DNA from: Pyrococcus horikoshii OT3
GTDB lineage: Archaea; Methanobacteriota_B; Thermococci; Thermococcales; Thermococcaceae
Assembly: GCF_000011105.1 (NCBI RefSeq)
Contig: NC_000961.1
Location: 1,474,662 to 1,538,661, forward strand
Direction of reading: 5' to 3'
DNA: 64,000 nt
The notes beneath the pieces were generated by a model. It ran no database searches and was not told where the DNA came from. It saw only the letters and a list, made by a program, of their open reading frames with translations. The position numbers were made by a program, and so were the translations under genes. This document shows positions 54,559 through 62,120 of the stretch, piece by piece. Each line of letters starts with the position of its first letter. The first letter of the stretch is position 1.

Positions 54559-54581
54559 TTTCTAACTCAATGTTAGAAAAT
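54559..54581 (+). promoter_or_regulatory. Palindromic operator at the phr start site
   Basis: TTTTCTAAC (54559-54567) and GTTAGAAAA (54573-54581) form a perfect 9-base palindrome with spacer TCAAT. The TATA-like TTTTTAAG (54548-54555) places transcription start near 54577, inside the right arm. Phr is known to bind its own promoter downstream of TATA and block RNA polymerase recruitment, so this is the likely autoregulatory site. Confidence 0.65.
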
Positions 54582-54611
54582 GCTGAAATAATTAAAGGAG
54601 GTGAGCGAGAG

Positions 54612-55217
54612 ATGGGCGAGGAACTAAGCAAACTCCTTGATGTCCTGGGAAACGAAACTCGGAGGAGGATTTTATTTTTACTAACTAAAAGACCATACTT
54701 TGTGAGTGAGTTGAGTCAAGAGCTTGGAGTTGGTCAGAAAGCCGTTTTAGAGCATTTAAGGATCTTAGAGGAGGCCGGATTAATAGAGAGTAGAATTGAG
54801 AAGATACCAAGGGGAAGGCCAAGGAAATATTATATGATTAAAAGGGGATTAAGGTTAGAGATACTTCTGACACCTACCCTCTTTGGTTCCGAGATGTATG
54901 AACCTAGGGAAATTAGAAAAAGCCCAGAATATGAACAGGCCAGGGAACTGATAAAGTCCGTAGAACCGATAGATATCAAAATGAAAGAGCTTGCAGAGTT
55001 TTTACATGAACTTGATGATAGGATAAAAGAGTTAATAGAGGAGAAGAGGGAGTTGGAGGAGGTTAAGATATTAGTCGAGACATATATAGAGAACGTTATG
55101 AGGAGGATATCTGAAGAAAACAAGGAGATAGTTAAGAAGGTTTTTAAAGATATAGAGGAGATACTACCACCGGAATATGCAAAGAGGATTAAAGAAAAGT
55201 TCATAGAGAATATTTAA
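54612..55217 (+). CDS. phr: Heat-shock regulator Phr
   Basis: A 201-residue winged-helix regulator starting at the ATG at 54612 with GGAGGTGA upstream (a longer frame runs through the promoter). NETRRRILFLL, SELSQELGVGQKAVLEHL and RILEEAGLI form the DNA-binding domain; a long helical C-terminal region makes the dimer. The sequence closely follows P. furiosus Phr (PF1790) from memory. Phr represses its own gene and heat-shock genes such as hsp20 and an AAA+ ATPase. Gar1 is encoded 20 bases after its stop. Confidence 0.93.
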   Translation: MGEELSKLLDVLGNETRRRILFLLTKRPYFVSELSQELGVGQKAVLEHLRILEEAGLIESRIEKIPRGRPRKYYMIKRGLRLEILLTPTLFGSEMYEPREIRKSPEYEQARELIKSVEPIDIKMKELAEFLHELDDRIKELIEEKRELEEVKILVETYIENVMRRISEENKEIVKKVFKDIEEILPPEYAKRIKEKFIENI

Positions 55218-55237
55218 ACCCAATGGATGGTGTGAAA

Positions 55238-55516
55238 ATGAAAAGGCTTGGAAAAGTTTTACACTATGCAAAGCAAGGATTGCTAATAGTACGATCAACT
55301 TGGATTCCATCGTTGAATGATCCAGTGATTGATAAAGATTTAAAGTTAGTAGGAATAGTTAAAGATGTGTTCGGGCCCGTCAAGATGCCTTACGTTGCTA
55401 TAAAGCCGAAGGTGGAAAATCCCGAGAAATATGTGGGTCAGGTCTTATATATAGATGAAAAAAGAAAAAAGAGGAAAAAAGAAAAGAAGAAGATGAGGAA
55501 AAGGCATAGAAGCTGA
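55238..55516 (+). CDS. gar1: H/ACA RNP protein Gar1
   Basis: A 92-residue protein: a small beta-barrel (KRLGKVLHYAKQGLLIVRS, VGIVKDVFGPVKMPYVAIKP) and a Lys/Arg-rich tail. Gar1 binds Cbf5 in the H/ACA ribonucleoprotein that makes pseudouridines guided by RNAs such as the one at 56751. The ATG at 55238 has GGTG about 5 bases upstream; the one at 55223 is less likely. The tail overlaps a possible C/D sRNA. Confidence 0.9.
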   Translation: MKRLGKVLHYAKQGLLIVRSTWIPSLNDPVIDKDLKLVGIVKDVFGPVKMPYVAIKPKVENPEKYVGQVLYIDEKRKKRKKEKKKMRKRHRS

Positions 55517-55542
55517 AAGATGATGAAAGGGGACCTCACCGA
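55493..55542 (+). ncRNA. Weaker C/D box sRNA candidate over the gar1 stop
   Basis: C ATGAGGA (55493-55499), 13-nt spacer, D' CTGA (55513-55516), 3-nt gap, C' ATGATGA (55520-55526), 12-nt spacer aaggggacctca, D CCGA (55539-55542). Spacing is right and the D'/C' core is perfect, but box C and D deviate and lie over the gar1 tail and the next ATG. Less certain than the others. Confidence 0.4.
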
Positions 55543-56033
55543 TGCTAGTTGGGGTATTAAGTGATACACATTTTCCAAAGGCTTATTTTCCAGAGAAGAT
55601 TCTAGAATTTTTTAGGGAGAAAAATGTGGCATATATAATTCATGCTGGTGACATTACTGAGAGAAGCCTACTTGATATGTTAGAAAATGTTGCCCCCGTG
55701 ATAGCGGTTAAAGGTAATGCAGATATCTTAAAACTACCCGAAGAAGAGATCCTCAACATTCGAGATAAGAGAGTTTTAGTAATTCATGGACACAATTTCC
55801 TAACCCTTGACACCCAAAACCTGCTTTATAAGGGATTAGAGGAAGAGGCCGATATAGTTATCTTTGGTCACACTCACAGACCTTATTATGCCAAACTTAA
55901 ATATATGGGAAAGGAGATCACGTTATTAAACCCCGGATCTCCAACATTACCTAGAATGAGTGAGCCAACATTTGCAATTCTTAACATTGGGGAAAGCGTT
56001 GAGGTAAAATTTTACAACGTATGGATGCTCTAA
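55542..56033 (+). CDS. Metallophosphoesterase (MJ0936/YfcE family)
   Basis: A 163-residue calcineurin-like phosphodiesterase: SDTHFP, HAGDIT, VKGNAD, VIHGHN and FGHTHRP supply the five metal-binding blocks of the YfcE/MJ0936 group. It hydrolyses phosphodiesters with Mn or Ni; the physiological substrate is unknown. The ATG lies 25 bases after gar1, within the possible sRNA. It converges with the Cas4-like gene (4-base overlap). Confidence 0.9.
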   Translation: MLVGVLSDTHFPKAYFPEKILEFFREKNVAYIIHAGDITERSLLDMLENVAPVIAVKGNADILKLPEEEILNIRDKRVLVIHGHNFLTLDTQNLLYKGLEEEADIVIFGHTHRPYYAKLKYMGKEITLLNPGSPTLPRMSEPTFAILNIGESVEVKFYNVWML

Positions 56034-56638
56034 AATTCTTCCCCTGATAAACAAATGTAATTATAGGGACAGAACTTACAATGGGGGCCTTTCCAAGCTG
56101 GAGGGAGCTCATCATTTTCTAAATAGAGCTTTATTTCGTAAAAATACTTAACGGTCTCTTTGAATAAAACTTCATCGTAGGGAACTTCGAATATTTTAAG
56201 ACCATTTCCCTTTATTAGAGGGAAGCTATCAAATACAATGTCACTTATCGCTCTCCATGGATCATCAGTTAGCTTTACATAGTATAAGTATCCATACTCA
56301 GCATTTACTCCCCTTAAATATAGATTAAGCTGAGCTAGGTGATAATCAATCGGAGAACTAGGAATATAGGACTTTCCCTTAATTTCTATTGGGAATTCTT
56401 TGTACACATCTATCTTCCCATGTATCTCCATTCCAAGCTTAGGAAACCTTATAATAACACTTTTCTCAAGTTCGACATCGAATCTATCCTTCAATACTTT
56501 CCCCAGGACTTCGTGAATTTTCATTCCCTTCTCCAATCTTGGCTTAGCAACTTCTGGCCATTTCTCTGGAATTCCTTTAAGCCTAAACCATACCCTTCTA
56601 GGGCATATTAAGGCTTCACTAGCATAAAATTCTATCAT
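56030..56638 (-). CDS. Cas4-like RecB-family exonuclease (outside a CRISPR locus)
   Basis: A 202-residue PD-(D/E)XK nuclease from the ATG at 56638 (GGGGGTG upstream). One cysteine near the N-terminus (LICPRRVWF) and three near the C-terminus (CKFCPYNYIC) form the Fe-S cluster of Cas4/Dna2 proteins; MEIHGKIDVY and FPIEIKGKSY give the catalytic D and ExK. No cas genes or repeats are in this window, so it is probably a stand-alone Cas4-like protein for DNA repair or recombination. Confidence 0.85.
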   Translation of the reverse strand: MIEFYASEALICPRRVWFRLKGIPEKWPEVAKPRLEKGMKIHEVLGKVLKDRFDVELEKSVIIRFPKLGMEIHGKIDVYKEFPIEIKGKSYIPSSPIDYHLAQLNLYLRGVNAEYGYLYYVKLTDDPWRAISDIVFDSFPLIKGNGLKIFEVPYDEVLFKETVKYFYEIKLYLENDELPPAWKGPHCKFCPYNYICLSGEEF

Positions 56639-56750
56639 TAATGCACCCCCAAACACAGCGTCAGCTAATACCGACTTCATCACTCCTCAGGCTGGGCAAG
56701 GATCATCATCCGCCCACAAGAATTTTAAGCTATAATTTATTAATTTTAAT

Positions 56751-56908
56751 CGCCGACAGCGAGGGTACAATACCCTCGCAAGGGCTCGGTCAACCCGCCC
56801 CCGCAAGGTTTCGGGGTCGATGAGCGGGGTGTGCTCACGCCGAGCCTACAGGGCCGGTGCATCCGCCCGCGGGATTAATGACCGCTGGGTCTCTGTTGCC
56901 GGCCCACA
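56751..56908 (+). ncRNA. Multi-hairpin H/ACA guide RNA
   Basis: The only GC-rich stretch between 56.0 and 57.5 kb, with three stem-loops. The first (56759-56779) is a plain 9-bp hairpin. The second closes with GGCTCGG/CCGAGCC (56783-56789, 56840-56846), followed by T and ACA (56848-56850). The third closes with GGGCCGG/CCGGCCC (56851-56857, 56899-56905) directly before ACA (56906-56908). It has an open pocket (tgcatccg and tctctgttg), an upper stem and the kink loop GATTAATGA (56873-56881) for L7Ae. The third unit is a canonical archaeal pseudouridylation guide. TTTTAAG at 56723 fits a start near 56751. Confidence 0.8.
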
Positions 56909-56954
56909 ATAAAGTTTAATATCCCCTTCTTAATTAATAGATGGAGGCTAATCT

Positions 56955-57533
56955 ATGGTAATAATACCAAAGCCTGTTGATCCCAGGGACATTAAGAAAA
57001 TAAGGAAAGCCTTAGGGATAACCCAAGAGGAGTTAGCTAGAAAAGCAGGGGTTACTCAGGCGTATATTGCAAAGTTGGAAGCTGGAAAAGTTGATCCAAG
57101 GCTTTCAACCTTCAACAGAATTCTTAGAGCTCTTCTTGAGTGCCAAAAAACAAGAATAACTGCAAAAAATATAATGTCATCCCCAATAATCTCGGTAAGC
57201 TCCGAAGATAAGATAGAAAAGGTTGTAAGACTTATGGAGAAGTATAACATCTCCCAAGTGCCCGTTATGGAAAAGGATAAAATAGTCGGGGCAATCACGG
57301 AGAGACTTCTTGTAAGAAAAAGCTTGGAGGATGAGGATATTTATTCAAAGAAGGCTAAGGATATAATGGAAGAGCCCTTTCCATTGGTTTCAGAGGATGA
57401 AGATCTTGAAGTTATAAAATACCTCTTAGAGGATCACCAAGCGGTAATAGTTCAGGGGAGAAATGGAAAACCAATAGGGATAATAACTAGATTCGATATA
57501 TTCAAACTTAGCAGGGAAACCAAAGGTGAATAA
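56955..57533 (+). CDS. HTH (XRE) plus CBS-pair regulator
   Basis: A 192-residue protein: an XRE-type helix-turn-helix (residues 10-60: RDIKKIRKALGITQEELARKAGVTQ) followed by two CBS motifs (about 70-185: SSPIISVSSEDKIEKVVRLM, PFPLVSEDEDLEVIKYLL). CBS pairs bind adenine nucleotides, so this is a nucleotide-sensing regulator. Its targets are unknown; it lies between the H/ACA RNA and the proline dehydrogenase operon. Confidence 0.9.
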   Translation: MVIIPKPVDPRDIKKIRKALGITQEELARKAGVTQAYIAKLEAGKVDPRLSTFNRILRALLECQKTRITAKNIMSSPIISVSSEDKIEKVVRLMEKYNISQVPVMEKDKIVGAITERLLVRKSLEDEDIYSKKAKDIMEEPFPLVSEDEDLEVIKYLLEDHQAVIVQGRNGKPIGIITRFDIFKLSRETKGE

Positions 57534-57592
57534 CCTTTTTATTAAAAAATTTTCAAATTTCATTTTCCCTAACCTATATTTAGGTGGAAATT

Positions 57593-59032
57593 GTGAGAAT
57601 CAATGAGCATCCTATTTTAGATTTTGAGAAAAAGAGGAAAAGAAAGGTCACCATTTACTATAAAGGACAACCAATAGAAGCGTACGAGGGGGAAACAATA
57701 GCCGCGGCCCTTCACGCTGCTGGAATTAGGGTCCTAAATTACTCGAGGGTTAGAAAGAGGCCAAGAGGACTATTCTGCGCTATCGGGAAGTGCTCCTCAT
57801 GCTTAATGACAGTTAATGGCATTCCAAATGTAAGGACATGCATAACTTTGGTCGAAGATGGGATGAAGATAGAGGAAAATAAACCCATTCTTCCCGCTAA
57901 TATAAATAAAAAAGACAAGAAGAAAAGGGCAAAAATTGTCAAGGGAGATATAATAGTAGTGGGAGGTGGCCCTGCTGGGATGATGGCAGCAATAAGCGCC
58001 AGTGATACCGGAGCAAAGGTTATTCTCATTGATGAAAGCCCAATGCTCGGGGGTCAACTAGTAAAGCAAACTCACAAATTTTTCGGGAAGAGAGATCAAT
58101 TTGCAGGCATAAGGGGAATTAAAATAGCAGAAATCCTAAGACGAGAAATAGAGAAAAGGGAAAATATAAAGGCATACTTGCGGACTTCGGCCGTTGGAAT
58201 ATTCCAAGATGGAGAGGAAAAGCTTGTAATTGGAGTTAGAAAAGAAAATGAATTAATAGAATTTAAGGGAAAGGCCGTTATTGTCGCAACTGGGGCAATG
58301 GAGAAAACAATACCATTTGAAAATAATGATTTACCCGGAATCTACGGAGCTGGGGCCATTCAAACGCTTATGAACACTTATGGAATTAAGCCTGGAGAAA
58401 AAGCACTCATTGTTGGGGCCGGAAACGTCGGATTAATTTTAGCATATCAACTCCTTCAGGCGAACGTTCAAGTACAAGCTATAGTTGAAGCTATGCCTAA
58501 AATTGGTGGATACTTCGTTCACGCAGCAAAAGTTAGAAGATTAGGTGTTCCAATTCTAACAAGGCATACCATTCTAAAAGCTGAGGGAGAAGAGAAAGTT
58601 GAAAGAGCCATTGTTGCCGAGATAGATGAGAACTGGAACCCTATCCCAGGAACTGAGAAAATTTTTGATGTTGATTTAATAGCCATAGCCGTAGGTCTTA
58701 GACCGAGCATAGAGTTACTTCAGCAAGCTGGCTGTCAAATAAAGTACGTAAGAGAACTTGGAGGTCACGTACCAGTTAGAGACAGATGGATGGAAACAAC
58801 TGTCAAAGGAATTTTCGTTGCTGGAGATACGGCAGGAATTGAGGAAGCAACAACTGCAATGCTCGAAGGGAAAATAGCAGGATTAGCCGCAGCATTAAGA
58901 CTCGGAATAGCCGGGGAGGAGTGGGTAAAGGAAATAGAAAAAACCGAAAAAGAGTTGGAGGAATTCCGTTCCGGACCTTTTGGGAGGCGTGTTATTGAAG
59001 GTATAAAAAAGCTCCTGGAGGGTTCTAAATGA
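57593..59032 (+). CDS. pdhA: Dye-linked L-proline dehydrogenase alpha subunit (NADH-oxidising flavoprotein)
   Basis: A 479-residue flavoprotein. C62, C67, C70 and C83 form a plant-type 2Fe-2S site, VVGGGPAGMMAAISASD (about 122-138) binds FAD, and ALIVGAGNVGLI the second nucleotide. The gene order alpha-gamma-delta-beta with ferredoxin and BFD-like subunits is that of PdhAFXB of Thermococcus profundus and the second complex of P. horikoshii. I choose GTG 57593, with GGTG 6 bases upstream; GTG 57584 is part of that site. It passes electrons from the beta subunit. Confidence 0.87.
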   Translation: MRINEHPILDFEKKRKRKVTIYYKGQPIEAYEGETIAAALHAAGIRVLNYSRVRKRPRGLFCAIGKCSSCLMTVNGIPNVRTCITLVEDGMKIEENKPILPANINKKDKKKRAKIVKGDIIVVGGGPAGMMAAISASDTGAKVILIDESPMLGGQLVKQTHKFFGKRDQFAGIRGIKIAEILRREIEKRENIKAYLRTSAVGIFQDGEEKLVIGVRKENELIEFKGKAVIVATGAMEKTIPFENNDLPGIYGAGAIQTLMNTYGIKPGEKALIVGAGNVGLILAYQLLQANVQVQAIVEAMPKIGGYFVHAAKVRRLGVPILTRHTILKAEGEEKVERAIVAEIDENWNPIPGTEKIFDVDLIAIAVGLRPSIELLQQAGCQIKYVRELGGHVPVRDRWMETTVKGIFVAGDTAGIEEATTAMLEGKIAGLAAALRLGIAGEEWVKEIEKTEKELEEFRSGPFGRRVIEGIKKLLEGSK

Positions 59033-59535
59033 GTGAGATACCCAATTACTTGAAGTATGGATACATAACTCCCGAAGAGCTATTTTCAATAATTCCAAAA
59101 CCAAGTGAAAAGAGACTAAGAGAAAGGCCTGTTGCAGTCCCTGAATGTCCTCAAAGGATTCCCTGCACTCCCTGTAAAGAGGTCTGCCCAACGAATGCCA
59201 TAAAGATGGATAACCCGAATGATATTCCTATAGTTGATTACGAAAAGTGCATTGGCTGTTCTCTCTGTGTCCAAGTATGCCCCGGACTAGCGTTCTTCAT
59301 GATTCATTACGTAGGGGATAAAGCCAGAATAACCTTACCCCATGAGTTGCTCCCCCTACCAGAAAGAGGAGAAGAAGTTATTCTCCTCAACAGGAAAGGA
59401 GAGGAGGTTGGAAGGGGGAGAGTCATCACGGTCGTTCCCAGGGAAAAGACAAAGGGAGACACCCCGATAGTTACCGTAGAGGTACCACTTGAACTTGCAT
59501 GGGATGTTAGAGCTATTAAGGTCGTGAGAGAATGA
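59029..59535 (+). CDS. pdhF: L-proline dehydrogenase ferredoxin-type subunit
   Basis: A 168-residue iron-sulfur protein. CPQRIPCTPCKEVCP and CIGCSLCVQVCP provide two 4Fe-4S clusters, followed by a beta-rich C-terminal part (ELLPLPERGEEVILLNRKG). It carries electrons between the flavin subunits. It overlaps pdhA and pdhX by 4 bases each. Confidence 0.88.
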   Translation: MSEIPNYLKYGYITPEELFSIIPKPSEKRLRERPVAVPECPQRIPCTPCKEVCPTNAIKMDNPNDIPIVDYEKCIGCSLCVQVCPGLAFFMIHYVGDKARITLPHELLPLPERGEEVILLNRKGEEVGRGRVITVVPREKTKGDTPIVTVEVPLELAWDVRAIKVVRE

Positions 59536-59798
59536 AGATAGTTTGTAGATGTAACGATGTAACCCTAGAGGAAATTGAAAAGCTCATAGATGAAGGAGTC
59601 ACTGATCTAGAGGAATTGAGAAGACTCCTCAGGATTGGAATGGGCCCTTGTCAAGGTAGAACTTGCATACCTATAGTAATTTCAATCTTAGCCAGAAAGA
59701 CCGGAAAGAAGCCGGAAGAAATTAGTTTGCCAAATGCTAGATTTCCGATCAGGCCTGTTAGGATTGAAGCTTTCATTGAGGAGGAAGATGAAAAATGA
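59532..59798 (+). CDS. pdhX: L-proline dehydrogenase BFD-like 2Fe-2S subunit
   Basis: An 88-residue BFD-like protein: C5, C7 (CRCNDVT) and C40, C45 (GPCQGRTC) hold a 2Fe-2S cluster. It is the small subunit in PdhAFXB complexes. It overlaps both neighbours by 4 bases. Confidence 0.88.
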   Translation: MKIVCRCNDVTLEEIEKLIDEGVTDLEELRRLLRIGMGPCQGRTCIPIVISILARKTGKKPEEISLPNARFPIRPVRIEAFIEEEDEK

Positions 59799-60928
59799 TA
59801 GGTATAATTGGAGGAGGAATCATTGGAATTGCAACGGCTTATGAGCTTGCAAAGCTTGGAGAAGAAGTAATAGTCTTTGAAAAGAGATATTTCGGCTCAG
59901 GTTCCACATTCAGATGTGCGAGCGGAATAAGAGCCCAGTTCACGGATGAAGCAAACATAAGACTCATGAAGTACTCTATAGATAAATGGAAAAAATTAAG
60001 TGAGGAGCTAGAATATGAAGTAATGTTCCAACAAACGGGTTATCTGTTTTTAGCAACTAGCGAGGAGGAAGTTAAAGCGTTTAAGAGGAATATAAAGCTT
60101 CAAAATAAATTCGGTGTTCCAACAAAGCTAATAACTCCAGAGGAAGCCAAGGAAATAGTTCCTCCATTAAATGCAGACGCATTCTTAGCGGGAGCTTGGA
60201 ACCCAGAAGATGGAAAGGCCAGCCCATTTCATACTCTCTATGGGTATAAGAGGGCTGGAGAAAAGCTAGGGGTTAGGTTTTATCCGTATACGGAAGTTAT
60301 TGGAATCAAGAAAAATGACAAATGGATCATAAAAACGACGAGAGGAGAGTTCAGGGTAGATGTAATTGTTAATGCAACTAATGCCTGGGGAAGAAGGATA
60401 AACTCAATGATAGGCAAGGATATAGTTCCGATAAAACCATTCAAGCACCAGCTTGTCAAAACAGAACCAATAGAAAGAGGACAAATAGAACCCCTTGTCT
60501 GCCCTCCAGCTTGGAGTGACAGTTATGTGATCCAAGATGGAGAAGATGGGGGAGTGATATGCGGAACTGCATTGGAATACAAAGGTAATCCAGACGATGT
60601 AACTCCAACTTACGACTTCGTTAAGGAAGCGCTGAAGTGGGCCGTGAAGATAGTGCCAGCCTTAAAGCATGTTCACATCATAAGACAGTGGGCCGGATAC
60701 TATGCAAAAACTCCAGATAACAATCCAGCGATAGGAGAACTTGAAGAGGACTTCTACGTGGCGATAGGCTTCTCAGGTCATGGCTTTATGATGGCCCCAG
60801 CAGTTTCACAAGCGCTCGCCGAGAAGATAGTAAAGGGGAAAACAAAGGTTCCTCTTGACTGGGAGTGGTTCGATCCGTATAGATTTGAAAGAGGGGAACT
60901 CAGATCCTCGGCTTTCCAGATTGGATGA
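59795..60928 (+). CDS. pdhB: L-proline dehydrogenase beta subunit (FAD, catalytic)
   Basis: A 377-residue DAO-family flavoprotein: MIGIIGGGIIGIATAYELA binds FAD, the FRCASGIRAQF region and GFSGHGFMMAPAVSQALAE close the active site. It oxidises L-proline to pyrroline-5-carboxylate and passes electrons to the other subunits. It converges with the DUF106 gene 4 bases away. Confidence 0.9.
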   Translation: MIGIIGGGIIGIATAYELAKLGEEVIVFEKRYFGSGSTFRCASGIRAQFTDEANIRLMKYSIDKWKKLSEELEYEVMFQQTGYLFLATSEEEVKAFKRNIKLQNKFGVPTKLITPEEAKEIVPPLNADAFLAGAWNPEDGKASPFHTLYGYKRAGEKLGVRFYPYTEVIGIKKNDKWIIKTTRGEFRVDVIVNATNAWGRRINSMIGKDIVPIKPFKHQLVKTEPIERGQIEPLVCPPAWSDSYVIQDGEDGGVICGTALEYKGNPDDVTPTYDFVKEALKWAVKIVPALKHVHIIRQWAGYYAKTPDNNPAIGELEEDFYVAIGFSGHGFMMAPAVSQALAEKIVKGKTKVPLDWEWFDPYRFERGELRSSAFQIG

Positions 60929-60932
60929 TCAG

Positions 60933-61460
60933 TCATGCCATGTCTAAGACTTTCCTTAATATGGTACCTACAACGTAACTAGTTAGGAAGTACCAGCCAA
61001 AGTATCCCAGTTCATCCGGCTTTAGCGCTGAGTGATACATCTTGTGAAATATATCGAACAGGAAGAAGTTGAATGGATACTTTACTATGGCTGTTTCAAA
61101 ATACCATCTCTTCAGCCAACCCCAAAATATTATTATTATCGGCCAGGTTATTAGCATAGGCTTGAGGAATGCATCCTTCATTAATTCATTTTGAAGTCTT
61201 AGCAACTCAAGTTGCTTCTGTTGCAACTTTCTCAACTTCTTCTCATCACCACTCTCCCTAGCCTTTTTAAACTCCTCCTGGAGCTCTTTCGCCATCTTTT
61301 GAAGTCTCTTCATCTTTTCCTGGTCAACCAAGAAGTAATTAAGCAAAACGAAGAAAGCTCCTAAAATCACCCCAGATACCGTGACTACCCACATGGGATG
61401 AGTGTTCCTGAGCATTGGTCCAAACATCTTATCGAGTGCAAGGTATATACCTTCAAGCAT
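60933..61460 (-). CDS. DUF106 / EMC3-TMCO1-type membrane protein (YidC-like)
   Basis: A 175-residue protein: a membrane helix (about 23-45), a long charged coiled coil (residues 48-93: [19 protein letters not shown]...), then two C-terminal helices. Archaeal DUF106 proteins are the YidC/Oxa1/EMC3 relatives that insert membrane proteins at the ribosome, which fits their place next to adk and secY. It overlaps adk by 8 bases. Confidence 0.9.
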   Translation of the reverse strand: MLEGIYLALDKMFGPMLRNTHPMWVVTVSGVILGAFFVLLNYFLVDQEKMKRLQKMAKELQEEFKKARESGDEKKLRKLQQKQLELLRLQNELMKDAFLKPMLITWPIIIIFWGWLKRWYFETAIVKYPFNFFLFDIFHKMYHSALKPDELGYFGWYFLTSYVVGTILRKVLDMA

Positions 61461-62043
61461 ATTCCTTCACCGCCAAATCTAGTATTTTCACGAGTTCGTT
61501 AACAGCCTCCTCTAAACCTTTATCCTCATGGTTCTCTATTATCTTAATTAGTGCATTTGAATGCATTGCATAAGTTATCGCAGCGGCCCTATTTAAATCT
61601 TGATGCCTTTGAATTTGCTCTTCTGTTTCAACATCTCTATCCCTCTTAAGATCTCTAAGTCGCCTTCCAAGGATCTCGGAAGGAGTAGCTTCGATTATAA
61701 CGATGAAATTTGGATTTAAAATCTTTATAACCTCATACGGAAGTCCCAATAAATAACCGTGAGGGGTCTTTATCGTTGCATGCGTATCAAGGAGAATCGG
61801 ATAATTTTTAGCCATTTCAGCTATTTTTTTGGCAGCATTCATCTGAAGCTCCCTTTGAACCTCTAATGGTAATTTTCTCATCTCATCCCTATGCTTAACT
61901 AATTTTAATTTTAAAGCCTCCTCGAACATGAGATCACCAAAATTTATGAGTTTAAATTTTGCCCTAGTCCTCTGTAATGCTAATTTAGTGATAGTGCTTT
62001 TCCCGACTCCTGGAATGCCCGTAATAATGACTACAAAGGGCAT
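61453..62043 (-). CDS. adkA: Archaeal adenylate kinase
   Basis: A 196-residue archaeal-type adenylate kinase: [12 protein letters not shown] (residues 7-18) is the P-loop; [24 protein letters not shown] is the core with the LID. It converts AMP plus ATP to two ADP. It sits between secY and the DUF106 gene in the classic ribosomal-protein operon end. Confidence 0.95.
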   Translation of the reverse strand: MPFVVIITGIPGVGKSTITKLALQRTRAKFKLINFGDLMFEEALKLKLVKHRDEMRKLPLEVQRELQMNAAKKIAEMAKNYPILLDTHATIKTPHGYLLGLPYEVIKILNPNFIVIIEATPSEILGRRLRDLKRDRDVETEEQIQRHQDLNRAAAITYAMHSNALIKIIENHEDKGLEEAVNELVKILDLAVKEYA

Positions 62044-62120
62044 TCTTCACCCCTAATCTTACAACCCTGAAAGTGTTTAAAATTATTATCCTTCAGAATT
62101 TTAATAAAAAGGAAGAAAAT

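Noticed and set aside
54456-54611. N-terminal extension of phr
   Set aside because: It would cross the TATA box and the palindrome, and the ATG at 54612 has GGAGGTGA.
54524-54631. N-terminal extension of the small gene divergent from phr
   Set aside because: It would run antisense through the phr start and promoter; the ATG at 54523 fits the likely transcript start.
56783-56850. Targeting of the 23S peptidyl-transferase region (CGTGAG...GGTTG) by the second H/ACA hairpin
   Set aside because: Partial matches exist, but the unpaired position in the would-be target is not a uridine, so the match is probably accidental.
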